Assembly (NCBI GenBank): GCA_947184155.2
Contig: CAMXCT020006578.1
Location: forward strand, 250,590 to 314,589
Reading direction: 5' to 3'
Source of the DNA: Cladocopium goreaui
Taxonomy: Eukaryota; Sar; Dinophyceae; Suessiales; Symbiodiniaceae
Length of the DNA: 64,000 nucleotides
Both the position numbers and the translations under genes were made by a program. Shown here one piece after another: positions 1-10,958 of the stretch; position 1 is the first letter of the stretch; each line of letters begins with the position of its first letter. A model generated the notes under the pieces. It was not told where the DNA came from. It ran no database searches and saw nothing but the letters and a program-made list of their open reading frames with translations.

Positions 1-647
1 CAATGGTCCCAAAAAAAGTTGCAATGCATTCCCCAGGAAATCCAAGAAAACGCCGGTACAGAGTGGACATGTTAGTTGATACCTGAAACGGTAGCCCGAG
101 ACACGTATCCACTTTTTTGTGGTGTTTTTTTTGGATACGTTAGCTGCTGTGAACATAGGCTATGATAAATGCCCTATACTTGAGACATGTTAGTTGAAAA
201 TCCAGAATGGACATGTTAGTGGAAAAGTTGTCCCCCCCTCTGGGGGTTCCCGGGAAACTGCCAGAAGACTACCGCCCCGGACGCCCCAGCATCTTTATTT
301 CCAGACCCCAATAGGGCTCAAATCAAAGACTGCATTGATAACAAAACGGTGGAGAAAAAAGGGGCCCCAACTCCTTCCGGAAGAGCGCATCATAGATGAT
401 GCTCGTGGGTGGGCAGGAAGATTGGGGGTGCATTCCAAAAACCAGTTGCATTTAGTAAGGGTTGGATGACTGGCCATGGAAAGCGTCCACCTAACGTGTC
501 CGTGTTGTTCAGAGGATGTGGTTTTGAGATATGTGAGTGGTTATTGGCTGAATCTATCCCCCCAAAATAGCGAACATATCCCAGATCAGGGTCGAAATCC
601 AAGGGCCCCAATTGCAGGAACTGAGACATGTTAGCTGTTTTTTGGGT
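1..647. repeat. 647-bp dispersed repeat, copy 1
   Basis: The sequence beginning CAATGGTCCC at position 1 recurs at 648 with about 95% identity, so the two copies form a direct tandem pair with a 647-bp period. ORFs of 60-100 codons in it occur on both strands and in several frames and show no protein-like composition. I treat them as chance. Confidence 0.85.
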
Positions 648-1095
648 CAATGGTCCCCAAAAAAGTTGCAATGCATTCCCCAGGAAATCCAGGAAAACGC
701 TGGTACAGAGTGGACATGTTAGTTGATACCTGAAACGGTAGCCCGAGACACGTATCCACTTTTTTTTGGTGTTTTTTTTGGATACGCTGTGAACATAGGC
801 TATGATAAATGCCCTATACTAGAGACATGTTAGTTGAAAATCCAGAATGGACATGTTAGTGGAAAAGTTGTTCCCCCCTCTGGGGGTTCCCGGGAAACTG
901 CCAGAAGCCTACCGCCCCGGACGCCCCAGCATCTTTATTTCCAGACCCCAATAGGGCTCAAATCAAAGACTGCATTGATATCAAAACGGTGGAGAAAAAA
1001 GGGGTCCCAACTCCGTCCGGAAGAGCGCATCATAGATGATGCTCGGAGGTGGGCAGGAAGATTGGGGGTGCATTCCAAAAACAAGTTGCATTTAC
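648..1095. repeat. 647-bp dispersed repeat, copy 2 (3' truncated)
   Basis: Matches 1-448 with a few substitutions and a 12-bp deletion near 785. It ends abruptly at about 1095, after which the sequence becomes T-rich and unrelated. Confidence 0.8.
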
Positions 1096-1139
1096 TACTC
1101 TCGTGAAATCTTACCTGTTGAAAGTTTTTTTTTATTTTT

Positions 1140-1900
1140 TTATTTTTTTTTGCTATGTTAGTGTTTGGGTTTTGGGGCTGAGATTCAACTAACTTGGCGT
1201 TGGGAACGCATGGTGTGACATGGGCATTTTGGTGCTAACTTGGCGCGTGTGAAGCATCAAGTAGGTTCAATCGGGAACTGCTTTGTTAGTGTTCGTTTGT
1301 GCGCGCGTTCATCAGCCTTTCCACCAATATATGGTTCCAAAAACATTTAATCGTACTTCATAGTAGCAAGTAGCGAGATTGGCAACATCGACCAGGAGTT
1401 TTTTCATTAATTATTCAATCGATTATATAAACTTGTTGATTTTGAAGCTTTTTTGGGCCCAGTAAGGGTGAGCCCCAGGAAGACATCCAAAAACAGTTGT
1501 GGTTTGATCTGGTCGGCTGGAGACTCAAAAGAGACACCTAACCTAGCAACCAGGGGTACTTTCATTCTAGATTGATTGATTGATGTGTTCGGTTTCCTGT
1601 TTTCTAAAACATGTTTTCCGTGGAGTTTGATGCTAACATAGCACTTTCCATTTGGTGGTTCCAAGCTGTGACAAGTCTCCAGACAGCTATGTTAGCTTAT
1701 TCTGGTACATTTCTTTTACCCACTTCCTGGGGAATGCCAAACATTGGGAGGACGGAAGCAGAGGCTATGTTAGCAGGTGTTGGCAGAAATCACCCAAATG
1801 ATCACTTTCTCCAAATCCCCAGCGTTGACAACGTAGCCAGATGCTATGTTTGTGAGTTGGTGCCAGGGCTAAAAAAACGCTATGTTAGATTTCACCGGTG
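1140..1900. other. Stretch with recurring GCTATGTTAG motif
   Basis: No gene seen. The decamer GCTATGTTAG, or its reverse complement or one-base variants, recurs irregularly near 1153, 1630, 1687, 1764, 1842 and 1881. The same core is the inner part of the family B terminal repeat. The neighbouring 647-bp repeats carry the related ACATGTTAG. Confidence 0.5.
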
Positions 1901-1901
1901 T

Positions 1902-2055
1902 AAGGGTTAGATGACTGGCCATGGAAAGCGTCCACCTAACGTGTCCGTGTTGTTCAGAGGATGTGGTTTTGAGATATGTGAGTGGTTATTGGCTGATCTA
2001 TCCCCCAAAAATAGCTAACATATCCCAGATCAGGGTCGAAATCCAAGGGCCCCAA
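1902..2055. repeat. 647-bp repeat, fragment
   Basis: Corresponds to about 457-610 of copy 1 (GTAAGGGTTAGATGACTGGC onward). It is followed by unrelated sequence. Confidence 0.75.
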
Positions 2056-2315
2056 ATGCAACTGGTTTTTGGAACCCCACATTGAAAAGGCCAATATTCA
2101 GTAGCTTGAGATATTGGAATCTCTTCGGGGAATGACTGCACTTACAAGACGCAATTTTTGTCAAAACACTGTTGTTTTCCCTGAACCCCAAAGTCATGGC
2201 CAGCATCCGAGATGAAGTGGCACAGGTGCTGCTCATTTGTTGTTCATTGTTTCCGAATTCCAACTTGCTAACATGTCCCAGTTTGGTACGAAAGAGCACG
2301 CACTGCACTTCCAAT

Positions 2316-2714
2316 CCTTATTTCCAGACCGCATTGATAGCAAAACGAGCAGAAAAAAGAGTCCCAGCTCCTCGGAAGAGCGCGTCATATATGAAGATTG
2401 GGGGTGTGTTCCAGAAACCAGTTGCATTTCCCAAGGGTTACTGGCCATGGAAAACGTCCACCTAACGTGTCCGTGTTGTTCAGAGGATGTGATTTTGAGA
2501 TATGTGAGTGGTTATTGGCTGAATCTATCCCCCAAAAATAGCTAACATATCCCAGATCACGGTCGAAATCCAAGGGCCCCAATTGCAGGAACTGAGACAT
2601 GTTAGCTGTTTTTGGGTCAATGTGTAAAAAGAAAGTTGCAATGCATTCCCCAGGAAAACGCCGGTATAGAGTGGACATGTTAGTTGATACCTGAAACGGT
2701 AGCCTGAGACACGT
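2316..2714. repeat. 647-bp repeat, diverged copy 3
   Basis: Contains in order the blocks seen at about 297-650 and then the start of the unit (GTTGCAATGCATTCC through the GAAACGGTAGCC block). It is therefore circularly permuted relative to copy 1, as expected if it came from a tandem array. Confidence 0.75.
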
Positions 2715-2844
2715 TTGTTCCCGGGAGTGTAGCCAAGTAGGTATATTGAAACATATCTGGTTGGTGGTGACTGGAACAATAGTGATTAATAGGGATTAAT
2801 AGGTGTTGTACAATGGGAATATCATGACTTAATATATATATATA

Positions 2845-2965
2845 CTGGTTGGTGGTTTGGAACCATGGAATTTTATGACTTTCCTTATTCAGTTGGGAAT
2901 GGAAAATCATCCCAACTGACTTTCACTCCATCATTTTTCAGAGGGGTAGGTATACCACCAACCAG
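2845..2965. mobile_element. Family A MITE (121 bp)
   Basis: Starts CTGGTTGGTGG and ends CCACCAACCAG. This is a long variant with an extra AATGGAAAATCAT block. It is preceded by a second CTGGTTGGTGG at 2758 and a degenerate GGATTAATAG array. Confidence 0.8.
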
Positions 2966-3237
2966 CATATATTGTCATATTTTTGGAACATCGGAACTCA
3001 TAAGGATGTTACCCTTGCTATATCCTATTAAGAACCCCAACTGCACCCCCAAGTTGGATATATGGTTGTATGGGCGGTATTGGATAACATTGGGACAGTG
3101 GGGAATGATAGCGGATGATGTTGTACAAGAATCCTTCAATCGATAGATTTCTGGTTTCTAGTATTTTAAGAACATGGACAACATGTTTTCACAAACCATA
3201 AATTATGGTATTTAGAAACACTATATTATTTCTGATT

Positions 3238-3341
3238 TACCCTCTGGTAAACTAACATAGCTATTGAAAATTGCCATTTATAGTGGATTTTCCCATTAAA
3301 AATGATGATTTTCCATAGCTATGTTAGTTTACCAGAGGGTA
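3238..3341. mobile_element. Family B MITE (104 bp)
   Basis: A near-perfect palindrome whose arms are TACCCTCTGGTAAACTAACA and its complement. It is one of the best preserved copies and can be used as the family reference. Confidence 0.9.
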
Positions 3342-3962
3342 AGTGGTTTCTAAGCCATTTGTGAAGCCTTTTTTGGTCACCTAATATTTAGTCGTCACAC
3401 CTTTTTAGTCGGTGCGAGTCATTTTTGGCGAGTCATTGGCCCGGAGGCGGCGATGCAAAAAGTCATCGCCACGAATCCACCGGTCTATTTGGAATTTCTC
3501 AGGGAACATGGTCTGGAACCTCAGCCATTAAAGATACCCTGGTGAATTGATTGCTATAGGGGATAAAAACTACCTGGTTTACTGGGGATTATGATAACTA
3601 GTAGGGAAACAGCTGGTTTTTGGTGAAATCAGAAGTTTTTTTGAAATCACCAGCCGTTTTCTGATGATTTCAGCAATGAACTGTGTGTTTTTGGGATGTA
3701 TTTTATATTAATGGAATGGGATATAATTATGTATATATATTACCATATGAATCCATGTCTGGTTGGTGGTTTCAATCATTTGGATTATGTTCCATAATAA
3801 AAAAAATGGATGTCATCCTTCCAGGTGAAATCAGAAGCTGGTTGGTGGTAATCCGGTCTTTTTCCCTATTGGTGACCTCCAAATATGGAGCTTTCCGAAG
3901 TCATGGAGGGTACCCCCAAATCATCCTTAAGTCATCAAACCATTTTTAGTATTGAAACCTAT

Positions 3963-4068
3963 CTGGTTGGGGGTTTCAAACATTTGGATTATTTTCCATA
4001 ATATATGGGATGTCATCCTTCCCATTGACGAACTCATATTTTTCAAGATGGTTAAAACCACCAACCAG
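3963..4068. mobile_element. Family A MITE, A2 type
   Basis: The left arm reads TTTCAAACA, the inner stem is ATGGGA/TCCCAT, and the right box is CAAGATGG. Two left-end fragments of the same family lie just upstream, at 3759 and 3839. Confidence 0.85.
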
Positions 4069-4515
4069 GAAGCTTTTTCTATTTTTTTCTACAGCCGATT
4101 CCTGGTGAGAAATCACCCATTAGGTGGTGAGGAACCTGGTCAGCTGGTGATGAAAAATAGTGTGGTTAAACCACAAGTTAATCACCAGCCGCTTCCTGGT
4201 GATTTCAGCAATTTCGTGGATGTGAATGGCATGTATTTTATATTTTGGGATTTAGATAATAATATGCTTGGTTTAAGGTGTTTTGTTTGGGATGTAGATT
4301 GTATTGTTGGTTTAAGATGTTTTGATGGTGATACAACCTACCCAAAATAGTTTCTCATTGAAAACGAACTATGGGGATATCATGGGAACAACCAACAAAA
4401 TTATTTGGGATCGTTTGACAAGGATTGGAAAATCCCTGTTCCATTGACTGGTTAATCATAGTTTTTTCTTGTTAAAGTAGCAATTTGCGAGAATCCCCCA
4501 AAACATTGTTCAATT

Positions 4516-4619
4516 CTGGTCGGTGGTTTGGAACAGTTTTTATTTTTCCATATGTTGGGAATGTCATCATCCCAACTGACTAATATTTTTCAGAGGGGTA
4601 GGTTGAAACCATCAACCAG
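4516..4619. mobile_element. Family A MITE, A1 type
   Basis: Inner stem TTGGGA/TCCCAA and CAGAGGGG box. One mismatch in each terminal repeat (CTGGTCGG and CATCAACCAG). Confidence 0.85.
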
Positions 4620-4792
4620 ATGAATAATAATGCAAATTAATGATAGTTTATAATGATAACGAATTATTAGTAATGATAGTTAAGTCATAGAATTGGATGA
4701 TGGGAAAATTTTAACAGGAAAGCCCAAACAATTTGATGGTAAAAATACCATGGTTTTCGGTTAAGATTTTCCCAACTAAACCAATCCAATGA

Positions 4793-4908
4793 TTACCCTC
4801 TGGTTATGACTAACATAGCCATGGTATAGATGGCCCATAGAAATAGATGGTTTACCGTTCTTAAACATGGCGATTTTCCATAGCTATGTGAGTAATAACC
4901 AGATGGTA
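4793..4908. mobile_element. Family B MITE, GGTTATGACTAACA variant
   Basis: The left end reads TACCCTCTGGTTATGACTAA and the right end AGTAATAACCAGATGGTA. The interior carries the ATGGTATAGATGGCCCATAG block shared with the copies at 20519 and 37160. Confidence 0.8.
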
Positions 4909-5116
4909 ATAGATGTCAATGACGTGGTCGTTTTCCTCATGAAACCACCGTAACTTCCGCGGCTGTTTATGGACCCATGGGATTTGCGACTGGTGAAGTG
5001 CTGGGTGTGACTGGGTGACTAGTAACACCACGAAAATGGGAAAATGGAGATTTATAGCTGGGAAAACCATGGGAAAATCATGGGAAAACCATGGGAAAAC
5101 CCATGAAAATGGGATT

Positions 5117-5234
5117 TAGCCTCTGGTAAACTGTTACAAAAAACGAACTGGAAAGATCCACCATTTTGAATAGGTAAATCAACTATTTCAATGGGGTATG
5201 TTCAATAGCAAACTGTTGACATAACCAGAGCGTA
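5117..5234. mobile_element. Family B MITE, mosaic ends, with CCATGGGAAAA array
   Basis: The left end is of the GGTAAACTGTTACA type and the right end of the GTTGACATAACCAGAG type, so the two ends do not match. Immediately upstream, 5062-5110 is a tandem ATGGGAAAACC run that is also seen inside other B copies. Confidence 0.75.
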
Positions 5235-5424
5235 TAACCCATGTACTAACTAGGAGCACGGCCTTTAGATGGCCATATGTTTTTTTGATTCATGGGATGT
5301 TGTTGATCATGTATGATGTGCTCGTGCCAATAGGAATGCGTGTGATTTTAGTGTAAAGGCCGTGAACGCCTTAGTTCCAAGCAGAAAAATGACAGTCATT
5401 TCGTCTACACGAAACCTCCATTTT

Positions 5425-5524
5425 AGCATGACGTATGCGTGGAAGTCCAAGAGAACTTACAGTAGCGTAGCATGACGTATGCGTGGAAGTCCAAGAGAAC
5501 TTACAGTAGCGTAGCATGACGTAT
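5425..5524. repeat. 44-bp tandem repeat, about 2.3 units
   Basis: AGCATGACGTATGCGTGGAA starts at about 5425, 5468 and 5513. No coding signal. Confidence 0.85.
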
Positions 5525-5707
5525 GTGTGAGAGAGCCAGTGACGTTATTATCCCACCTCACCCCACCCCATCCCCCTACATGCCTCAACCGACAGCCACA
5601 GCGTAGCATCTACTTCATGTGCAAGTGCAAGTTCACATGAACGTTAATACATGCCCCTCCCCACCGCACCCCCCACCCAACCCCACCCCAACAAAACAGT
5701 TTGAAAC

Positions 5708-5811
5708 TACCCTCTGGTAATTTAACATAGCTATTGAAAATTGCCATTTATAGTGAGTTTTCCCATTAAAAATGGTGATTTTCCATCGTTACGTTAGTTT
5801 ACCAGAGGGTA
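5708..5811. mobile_element. Family B MITE (104 bp)
   Basis: The interior closely resembles the copy at 3238, with substitutions in the right arm (TCGTTACG for TAGCTATG). Confidence 0.9.
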
Positions 5812-5987
5812 CATAGATGGTTTTTTGAAACAACCAACATAATTTGCCGCCGTCGTATTGTAGAAATTGATTATCCTGGAGGTTGGGGGTTTAACAATCG
5901 AGAATAAGGACCAGAACCAAAGATCCAAACGACATGGTTATACTGGCAAGTTTGGATCTGGTGACATATCGAATGATTCAACAGAAG

Positions 5988-6104
5988 TACCCTTTGGTAA
6001 ACATACAAAAAGCTATTGAAAATGGTCATGGAAATCGTGAGTTTTCCTAGCTAAAAATGGTGGATCTTTCCAGTTCGTTTTTTGTAACAGTTTACCAGAG
6101 GCTA
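5988..6104. mobile_element. Family B MITE, AAACATACAAAAA / GTAACAGTTTACC type
   Basis: Left end AAACATACAAAAAGCTATTG and right end TTTTGTAACAGTTTACCAGA. Followed by degenerate CCCATGGTTTT repeats. Confidence 0.8.
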
Positions 6105-6503
6105 AATCCCATGTTCCTATGGGGTTTCCTATGGTTTTCCCATGGTTTTCCCAGCTATAAACCTCCATTTTCCCAAACTGTCAGTGGTTGAAATCCGGGG
6201 TCCTTTCGGCTGTTCATTGCTCTGGTCAACCAGTCAACCATGTTTCATGGGGATTCAACTAACCGGATTCAACCGCTAACCGGTGAACCGGTCGGTCCCC
6301 TCAAAATTTATGGCTCAGATTGATGATTTACCCCCAAGTAAAGTTGTACTATGATTACCTGTCGGTGCTTAATCTTCCAATTAGATTCCCATGATATTCC
6401 CATTTTCCAATGGTTTTCCTATGGTTTTCCCATGATATTCCCATGTTTGTTGCTCACCTCCATATGAACATAGCCTTAATCCACTGATTCCATTGGCTAG
6501 CCA

Positions 6504-6607
6504 CTCCGCCAGGTGCCAACGTGGACGGGGGAGCACCCGTGGCGACCGTTGTTACGGCGCCACAGGATATCCAGGCGAAAACGCGATGGATGGGGCCGTG
6601 GTCAAAA
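6504..6607 (+). pseudogene. GC-rich exon-like fragment
   Basis: A 100-bp GC-rich island in AT-rich DNA. One + frame reads through without stops with a protein-like composition (GANVDGGAPVATVVTAPQDI). There is no start, stop or splice context, and a family B element follows within 15 bp. I read it as a captured or decayed exon of unknown origin. Confidence 0.35.
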
Positions 6608-6619
6608 GATGGATCGGAT

Positions 6620-6724
6620 TACCCTCTGGTTATGTCAAAATAGCTATGGAAAATCACAATTTTTAATGGGAAAATCCACTATATATGGTCATTTTCAATA
6701 GCTATGTTAAATTACCAGAGGTTA
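6620..6724. mobile_element. Family B MITE
   Basis: Left end GGTTATGTCAAAATAGCTAT, right end GCTATGTTAAATTACCAGAG. Flanked by GAT and ATT, with no clear duplication beyond TA. Confidence 0.85.
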
Positions 6725-6818
6725 ATTGGATAGTGTATGTATGTATATAATTGTTGGTATCCATGTCAGCCATCATGTCAGCTAAGCCCAACGACCCACC
6801 CAAACCACGGTTTTTTGT

Positions 6819-6932
6819 GTATGTATTGTGGATGGAAGAAATCCTGCACCAGTTGATAGATGGTAGACATCCATTATATATAGGGTTTCAACCATCCAAC
6901 AAGGTGCAGGATTTTTTCCATCCACAGTATGT
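6819..6932. mobile_element. Family T palindromic element
   Basis: Roughly 30-bp inverted ends built on GTGGATGGAAGAAATCCTGC and its complement. A second, more diverged member lies at 38751-38853. Confidence 0.75.
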
Positions 6933-7155
6933 AAATAATTAGTGGTATATACGGTATATTTTATATCATCTGGGTAATTTAAACTAATAGTAAACAATCC
7001 CCCAAATCATCATAAATAGGTTGTATAAACCATCTAATGGGTGATATACATATTTGAAGAGGATAGTGATAGATTTCTTTGATTTTGAATAAGCTAATGG
7101 GATGATTTGTCTTATTAGTGAGATATTGGTGGATATCATAATTCAGCCATATGGA

Positions 7156-7260
7156 GGTTTCCTAAAATCGGGGTACCCCTAGTTATCATTTATTTATACT
7201 AGTAGATTGGAATTTCCATAACCCATCCAGCTATTGGGGTACCCCCCATTCCAGGAAACC
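7156..7260. mobile_element. Family G palindromic element
   Basis: Begins GGTTTCCTAAAATCGGGGTA and ends TACCCCCCATTCCAGGAAAC. Related elements are at 19330 and 36577. Confidence 0.7.
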
Positions 7261-7885
7261 CCCATAGATATAATATTATATATATATACACATTGTCACC
7301 AGACCCAACCTCAACAAATGCGCAATGGTCAAAATATGTCAAGGTGGATGATATTCCCATGTTTGGGGAATTTTAGTTCATGGGGATTCTCTGGGAATAT
7401 AGTCCAATTTGTAATGAATTGATAATATATATATATATATTGTAATTCCCCCTGACATGTTTAACAATCCAACAGACTGGGAATCGTGTTGATTGCGATT
7501 CATGTTGTGATGGATTCCCACCACATGAGATGGATGGCCCTCTGTCATCAAACATGGCTTGCTGGAAAATTCTGGTTGAGTTCGATGATTTTCAAAGCTA
7601 AACACCTTCATTTATGGGAGATGTTCCAATATATCACGATGAATGTTCCCATGGTTTTGCAGAGAAGATATTGGTTCGAGACTTCGGTTGTACAACAAGC
7701 AGTTTTGGTTGTTACCTGAAACGAGCTGTGGATGACTTTCGTTTTTTAATCATATCCAGTGTGGATTCAACCATGAAACAATGGGCAACTCAGGGACAAT
7801 TGGCAAAAAGGTGCGATGCCGTCAGAACAAACAAACACGAGATAATGGATGAACATGGTGTTAATGGATGATCTAATGGACAATA

Positions 7886-7992
7886 ATGGATATAATGGAT
7901 GATAATGGTGTTATTGGCGCTTATCGATATAATTATACATTATATGGTGTTATTGGCGCTTATTGATATAATGGATGATAATGGTGTTATTT
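7886..7992. repeat. Degenerate tandem repeat (GGTGTTATTGGCGCTTAT)
   Basis: GATAATGGTGTTATTGGCGC recurs at about 45-50 bp intervals, two to three units. The preceding 7261-7885 has no recognisable gene. Confidence 0.7.
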
Positions 7993-8040
7993 TTTCACAT
8001 GCAAAAATTGTGGACACTACGCAATAGGCAAACCATGCTC

Positions 8041-8072
8041 AAACACACACACACACACAAATACACACACGC
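8041..8072. repeat. (AC)n microsatellite
   Basis: An interrupted AC dinucleotide run directly upstream of the family A copy at 8080. Confidence 0.9.
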
Positions 8073-8079
8073 ATATCAT

Positions 8080-8184
8080 CTGATTGGTGGTTTGGAACAT
8101 TTATTACTTTTCCATATATTGGGAATAATCATCCCTCAACTGACAAACTCATATTTTTCAGAGGGGTAGGTTGAAACCACCAGA
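8080..8184. mobile_element. Family A MITE, right end shortened
   Basis: Starts CTGATTGGTGG and ends GAAACCACCAGA, so the last bases of the right repeat are lost. A1-type CAGAGGGG box. Confidence 0.8.
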
Positions 8185-8547
8185 TAAAGATGAGTCATCA
8201 TTATATGCCAATTCTATCGTTGGTGATATCCCCGTCTAACGTTTTCTCAGGGCCCCATGAAAAAAAAAAACGTTTTGAATCACCGGTGAACATTCGGTGA
8301 ACATCCACCATTTCTGGTGATTAGCAGAGATGCCATTTTTATCATGAAATCTATCCAGTGATATTCAGTTTTATCCCAGGAAAAAATCCTGGGTTTGTTG
8401 AAGTTGATGTTCTCTTTTTTTTGTCAAATATCCATCATTTGGGGAATCCTTCTAGAAAAAAGATGGATATTCCATTGATGTTCTCTTTTGTTCCAATGGA
8501 TATCACTTCTGGAATGGCTGATCTTCCCATCTCCAGCACTGGATGGT

Positions 8548-8724
8548 TACCCTCTGGTAAACAGCCACGTAACTATGGAAAGATCCACCATGTTTAATGG
8601 GAAAACCATGGGAAAACCATGGGAAAATGGTGATTTATATGGAAAGATCCATCATTTTTAATGGGAAAATCCACTATTTCTATGGCCATTTTCAATAGCA
8701 AACTGTTGACATAACCGGAGGGTA
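8548..8724. mobile_element. Family B MITE with internal minisatellite expansion
   Basis: Complete ends enclose a 177-bp interior. CCATGGGAAAA is tandemly repeated and the AAAGATCCAYCATKTTTAATG block is present twice, so this copy grew by internal duplication. Confidence 0.85.
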
Positions 8725-8868
8725 AGCCCTGCGTATTTTTTGCAGGGCTTGGGCTTGCGGAAGCAGTTGAAGTTCGGGAACCCGGGGCCGCCAGGGTTTT
8801 TCAGACTGGTTGGTGGATCTTGATGGATCTGCTTGGTGGTGACTGGAACCATGGAATGGATGGACTTT

Positions 8869-8931
8869 CCATGGTGGATAATGGTGGTTAATGATGGTTA
8901 ATAGTGGTTAATAATAGTTAATGAGATATAT
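8869..8931. repeat. GGTTAATAGT minisatellite
   Basis: Decamer-like units (TGGTTAATGA, TGGTTAATAG) abut the left end of the next family A element. Confidence 0.85.
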
Positions 8932-8932
8932 A

Positions 8933-9059
8933 CTGATTGGTGCTTTGGAACCATGGAATGGATGGATGGACTTTCCTTATTCAGTTGGGAATGGAAGTCA
9001 TCATCCCAACTGACTTTCACTCCATCATTTTTCAGAGGGGTAGGTATACCACCAACCAG
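8933..9059. mobile_element. Family A MITE, long variant
   Basis: Same long form as 2845-2965 (GGAACCATGGAATGGATGG block). Left end CTGATTGGTGC, right end intact. Confidence 0.8.
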
Positions 9060-9261
9060 ACATGTTAATGGGTTTATAAAACTAACATCACTGGGGGGCG
9101 TCACCTTGTATGAGCCATTCTATCCGGTGAATGGAGGGGGTGAAAGTAGCCGTATATGATATCCGAAACAAAATGGGGAGCTGTCTCCCAGCCACATGTT
9201 AACGAAACATGTTTGTCTTGTGAATCCGAAACATTAGATGAATGTTCCAGGTAATTTGAGA

Positions 9262-9378
9262 TACCCAACCTCGTTATGTCAACAGTTTGCTGTTGAAAAT
9301 GGCCATTGAAATAGTTGATTTACCCATTAAACATGGTGGATCTTTCCATAGTTATGTAACAGTTTGCCATTTCGGGTA
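9262..9378. mobile_element. Family B MITE, TACCCAACC / TTTCGGGTA end variant
   Basis: The outer bases differ from the consensus: the left is TACCCAACCTCG and the right is GCCATTTCGGGTA. The same right end occurs at 63888 and the same left end at 24892, so this is a recurrent end type and not random decay. Confidence 0.75.
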
Positions 9379-9442
9379 TTTGAAACCGCAGACCAGGCAA
9401 GTCGAAGGTGTTTGGGCACCCAATAATTTGTATCTTGGTAAT

Positions 9443-9542
9443 CTGGTTGGTGGTTTGGAACATTTGGATTATTTTTGCATAGATTGGGAATAATCATCCC
9501 AACTGACTCATATTTTTCAGAGGGGTTCAAACCACCAACCAG
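9443..9542. mobile_element. Family A MITE, A1 type (100 bp)
   Basis: Intact ends flanked by TAAT on the left and TAAT on the right, a possible 4-bp target duplication. Confidence 0.9.
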
Positions 9543-9637
9543 TAATGGTCCAGTTCCAATGTTGTCGTAATGGGCGACAAAAAGACTGACGAAAATCTGG
9601 GTCCAGTTCCCGAGAACGAACAAAACGATGGGTAACA

Positions 9638-9747
9638 TACCCTCTGGTAAACTAACGTAGCTATGGAAAGATCCACCATTTTTTCATGGGAAAACTCACT
9701 ATTTCTATGGCAATTTTCAATAGCTATTTTGACATAACCAGAGGGTA
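9638..9747. mobile_element. Family B MITE, mosaic ends
   Basis: Left end GGTAAACTAACGTAGCTAT, right end ATTTTGACATAACCAGAGGG. Ends of two different subtypes. Confidence 0.85.
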
Positions 9748-10012
9748 GATGTCCTTCACATAGATTAATAGAGGGGTTTGAAGGAACCCCTGAAAAACAG
9801 GTTTCTATGATGATAGATGGGATTAACCACAAACCGGCCCCGCTATTTTTACCAAACAGGACATTATTGTTGGGAATTGTGTTTTTTTCCTGGAGTCTTT
9901 GACATTAACCATGAGTTTATGCTAGGAACTGACACGGTTGCATAGATGAGCAATCTTCGAACATGGTCCTTGCAGGATTTTCTGCAGTTGGTTACCTAAA
10001 GATTACCCTCTT

Positions 10013-10144
10013 GTGATTTAACATGGTCCCATGGTTTTTCGATGGCCCTAATCGAAATCGATTTTATTTTCCCAGCGTTTGAAACCTCCATTGATTTCAG
10101 GGATTTTCCAGTTCGCTAACTGTGAGTCATAACCAGATATCGTA
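10013..10144. mobile_element. Degenerate family B MITE
   Basis: Left end TACCCTCTTGTGATTTAACA and right end GTCATAACCAGATATCGTA. The interior is strongly diverged. Confidence 0.5.
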
Positions 10145-10416
10145 GGTCGTTTCGAAGCTGCTGAATCGGTGCTAAGGACCGGACCAAAACCCTACCTCTA
10201 TGTGAATTTCAGGGTGCGTGCCCTCAGTTTGCTGCTTGCGCACGACAAGCAGCTGGGTGTGTGCCAACATGATTGATTGACCTCGACAAACTGGACAAAA
10301 CGGCATAGGTGGATGTGCTTGGAGAGTAGGGGGCAGCCTGTCCGAAAAGTGGAGAAGAATGGATGAAATGGACTGTCCATGTTCCTTCCACCCCAACCAT
10401 ACTTATATCATATAAT

Positions 10417-10514
10417 CTGGTTGGTGGTTTGGAACATTGTTTATTTTCCATAATATATGGGATAATCATCCCAACTGACTAATATTTTTCAGAGGGGTTG
10501 AAACCACCAACCAG
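10417..10514. mobile_element. Family A MITE, hybrid stem (98 bp)
   Basis: The left inner stem is A2-like (ATATGGGA) but the right is A1-like (TCCCAACTGAC) with a CAGAGGGG box. Flanked by TATAAT on both sides. Confidence 0.88.
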
Positions 10515-10879
10515 TATAATCAATGAGTTTCAAAACAGGGATCTATGTACACACATGCCATGGAAAATCACCATTTTTCATAGGTAAACCATCTATAAAT
10601 GGGCCATAATAAATAGTGGTGGGTGGATGGAATGACAACGCCCAAGTTCTCGAATGCTTGAGGAGTATTTTTGATACTCCAAAACGATGCTGGCTGGTGA
10701 CTAGTTGTAATCGAAATATTCTTTAAGGTGTTCCCTCTGTAGAATAGGATCATGGTACAGAATGACTCAATGTTTGTCACGTAGTAGTGGCTCAACCACC
10801 AACCAGAATGGGTATAGAACAGTTTTGACCCTATTGCTATATGTGTATATATTACCATATGAATCCATATGATATTATT

Positions 10880-10917
10880 CCCAACAGCAGGGCCTGTTGG
10901 GTTTCAATCTCTAGGGC
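10880..10917. repeat. Leader of the GGAACCCT satellite
   Basis: CCCAACAGCAGGGCCTGTTG followed by GGTTTCAATCTCTAGGGC. The same hairpin plus TTTCAATCTCT sequence precedes the array at 13398, and its 3' part is at 12442. Confidence 0.7.
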
Positions 10918-10958
10918 TGGGGCTGGCTCGCGGGGACTTGCAGCCTTCAAAATCCGGA

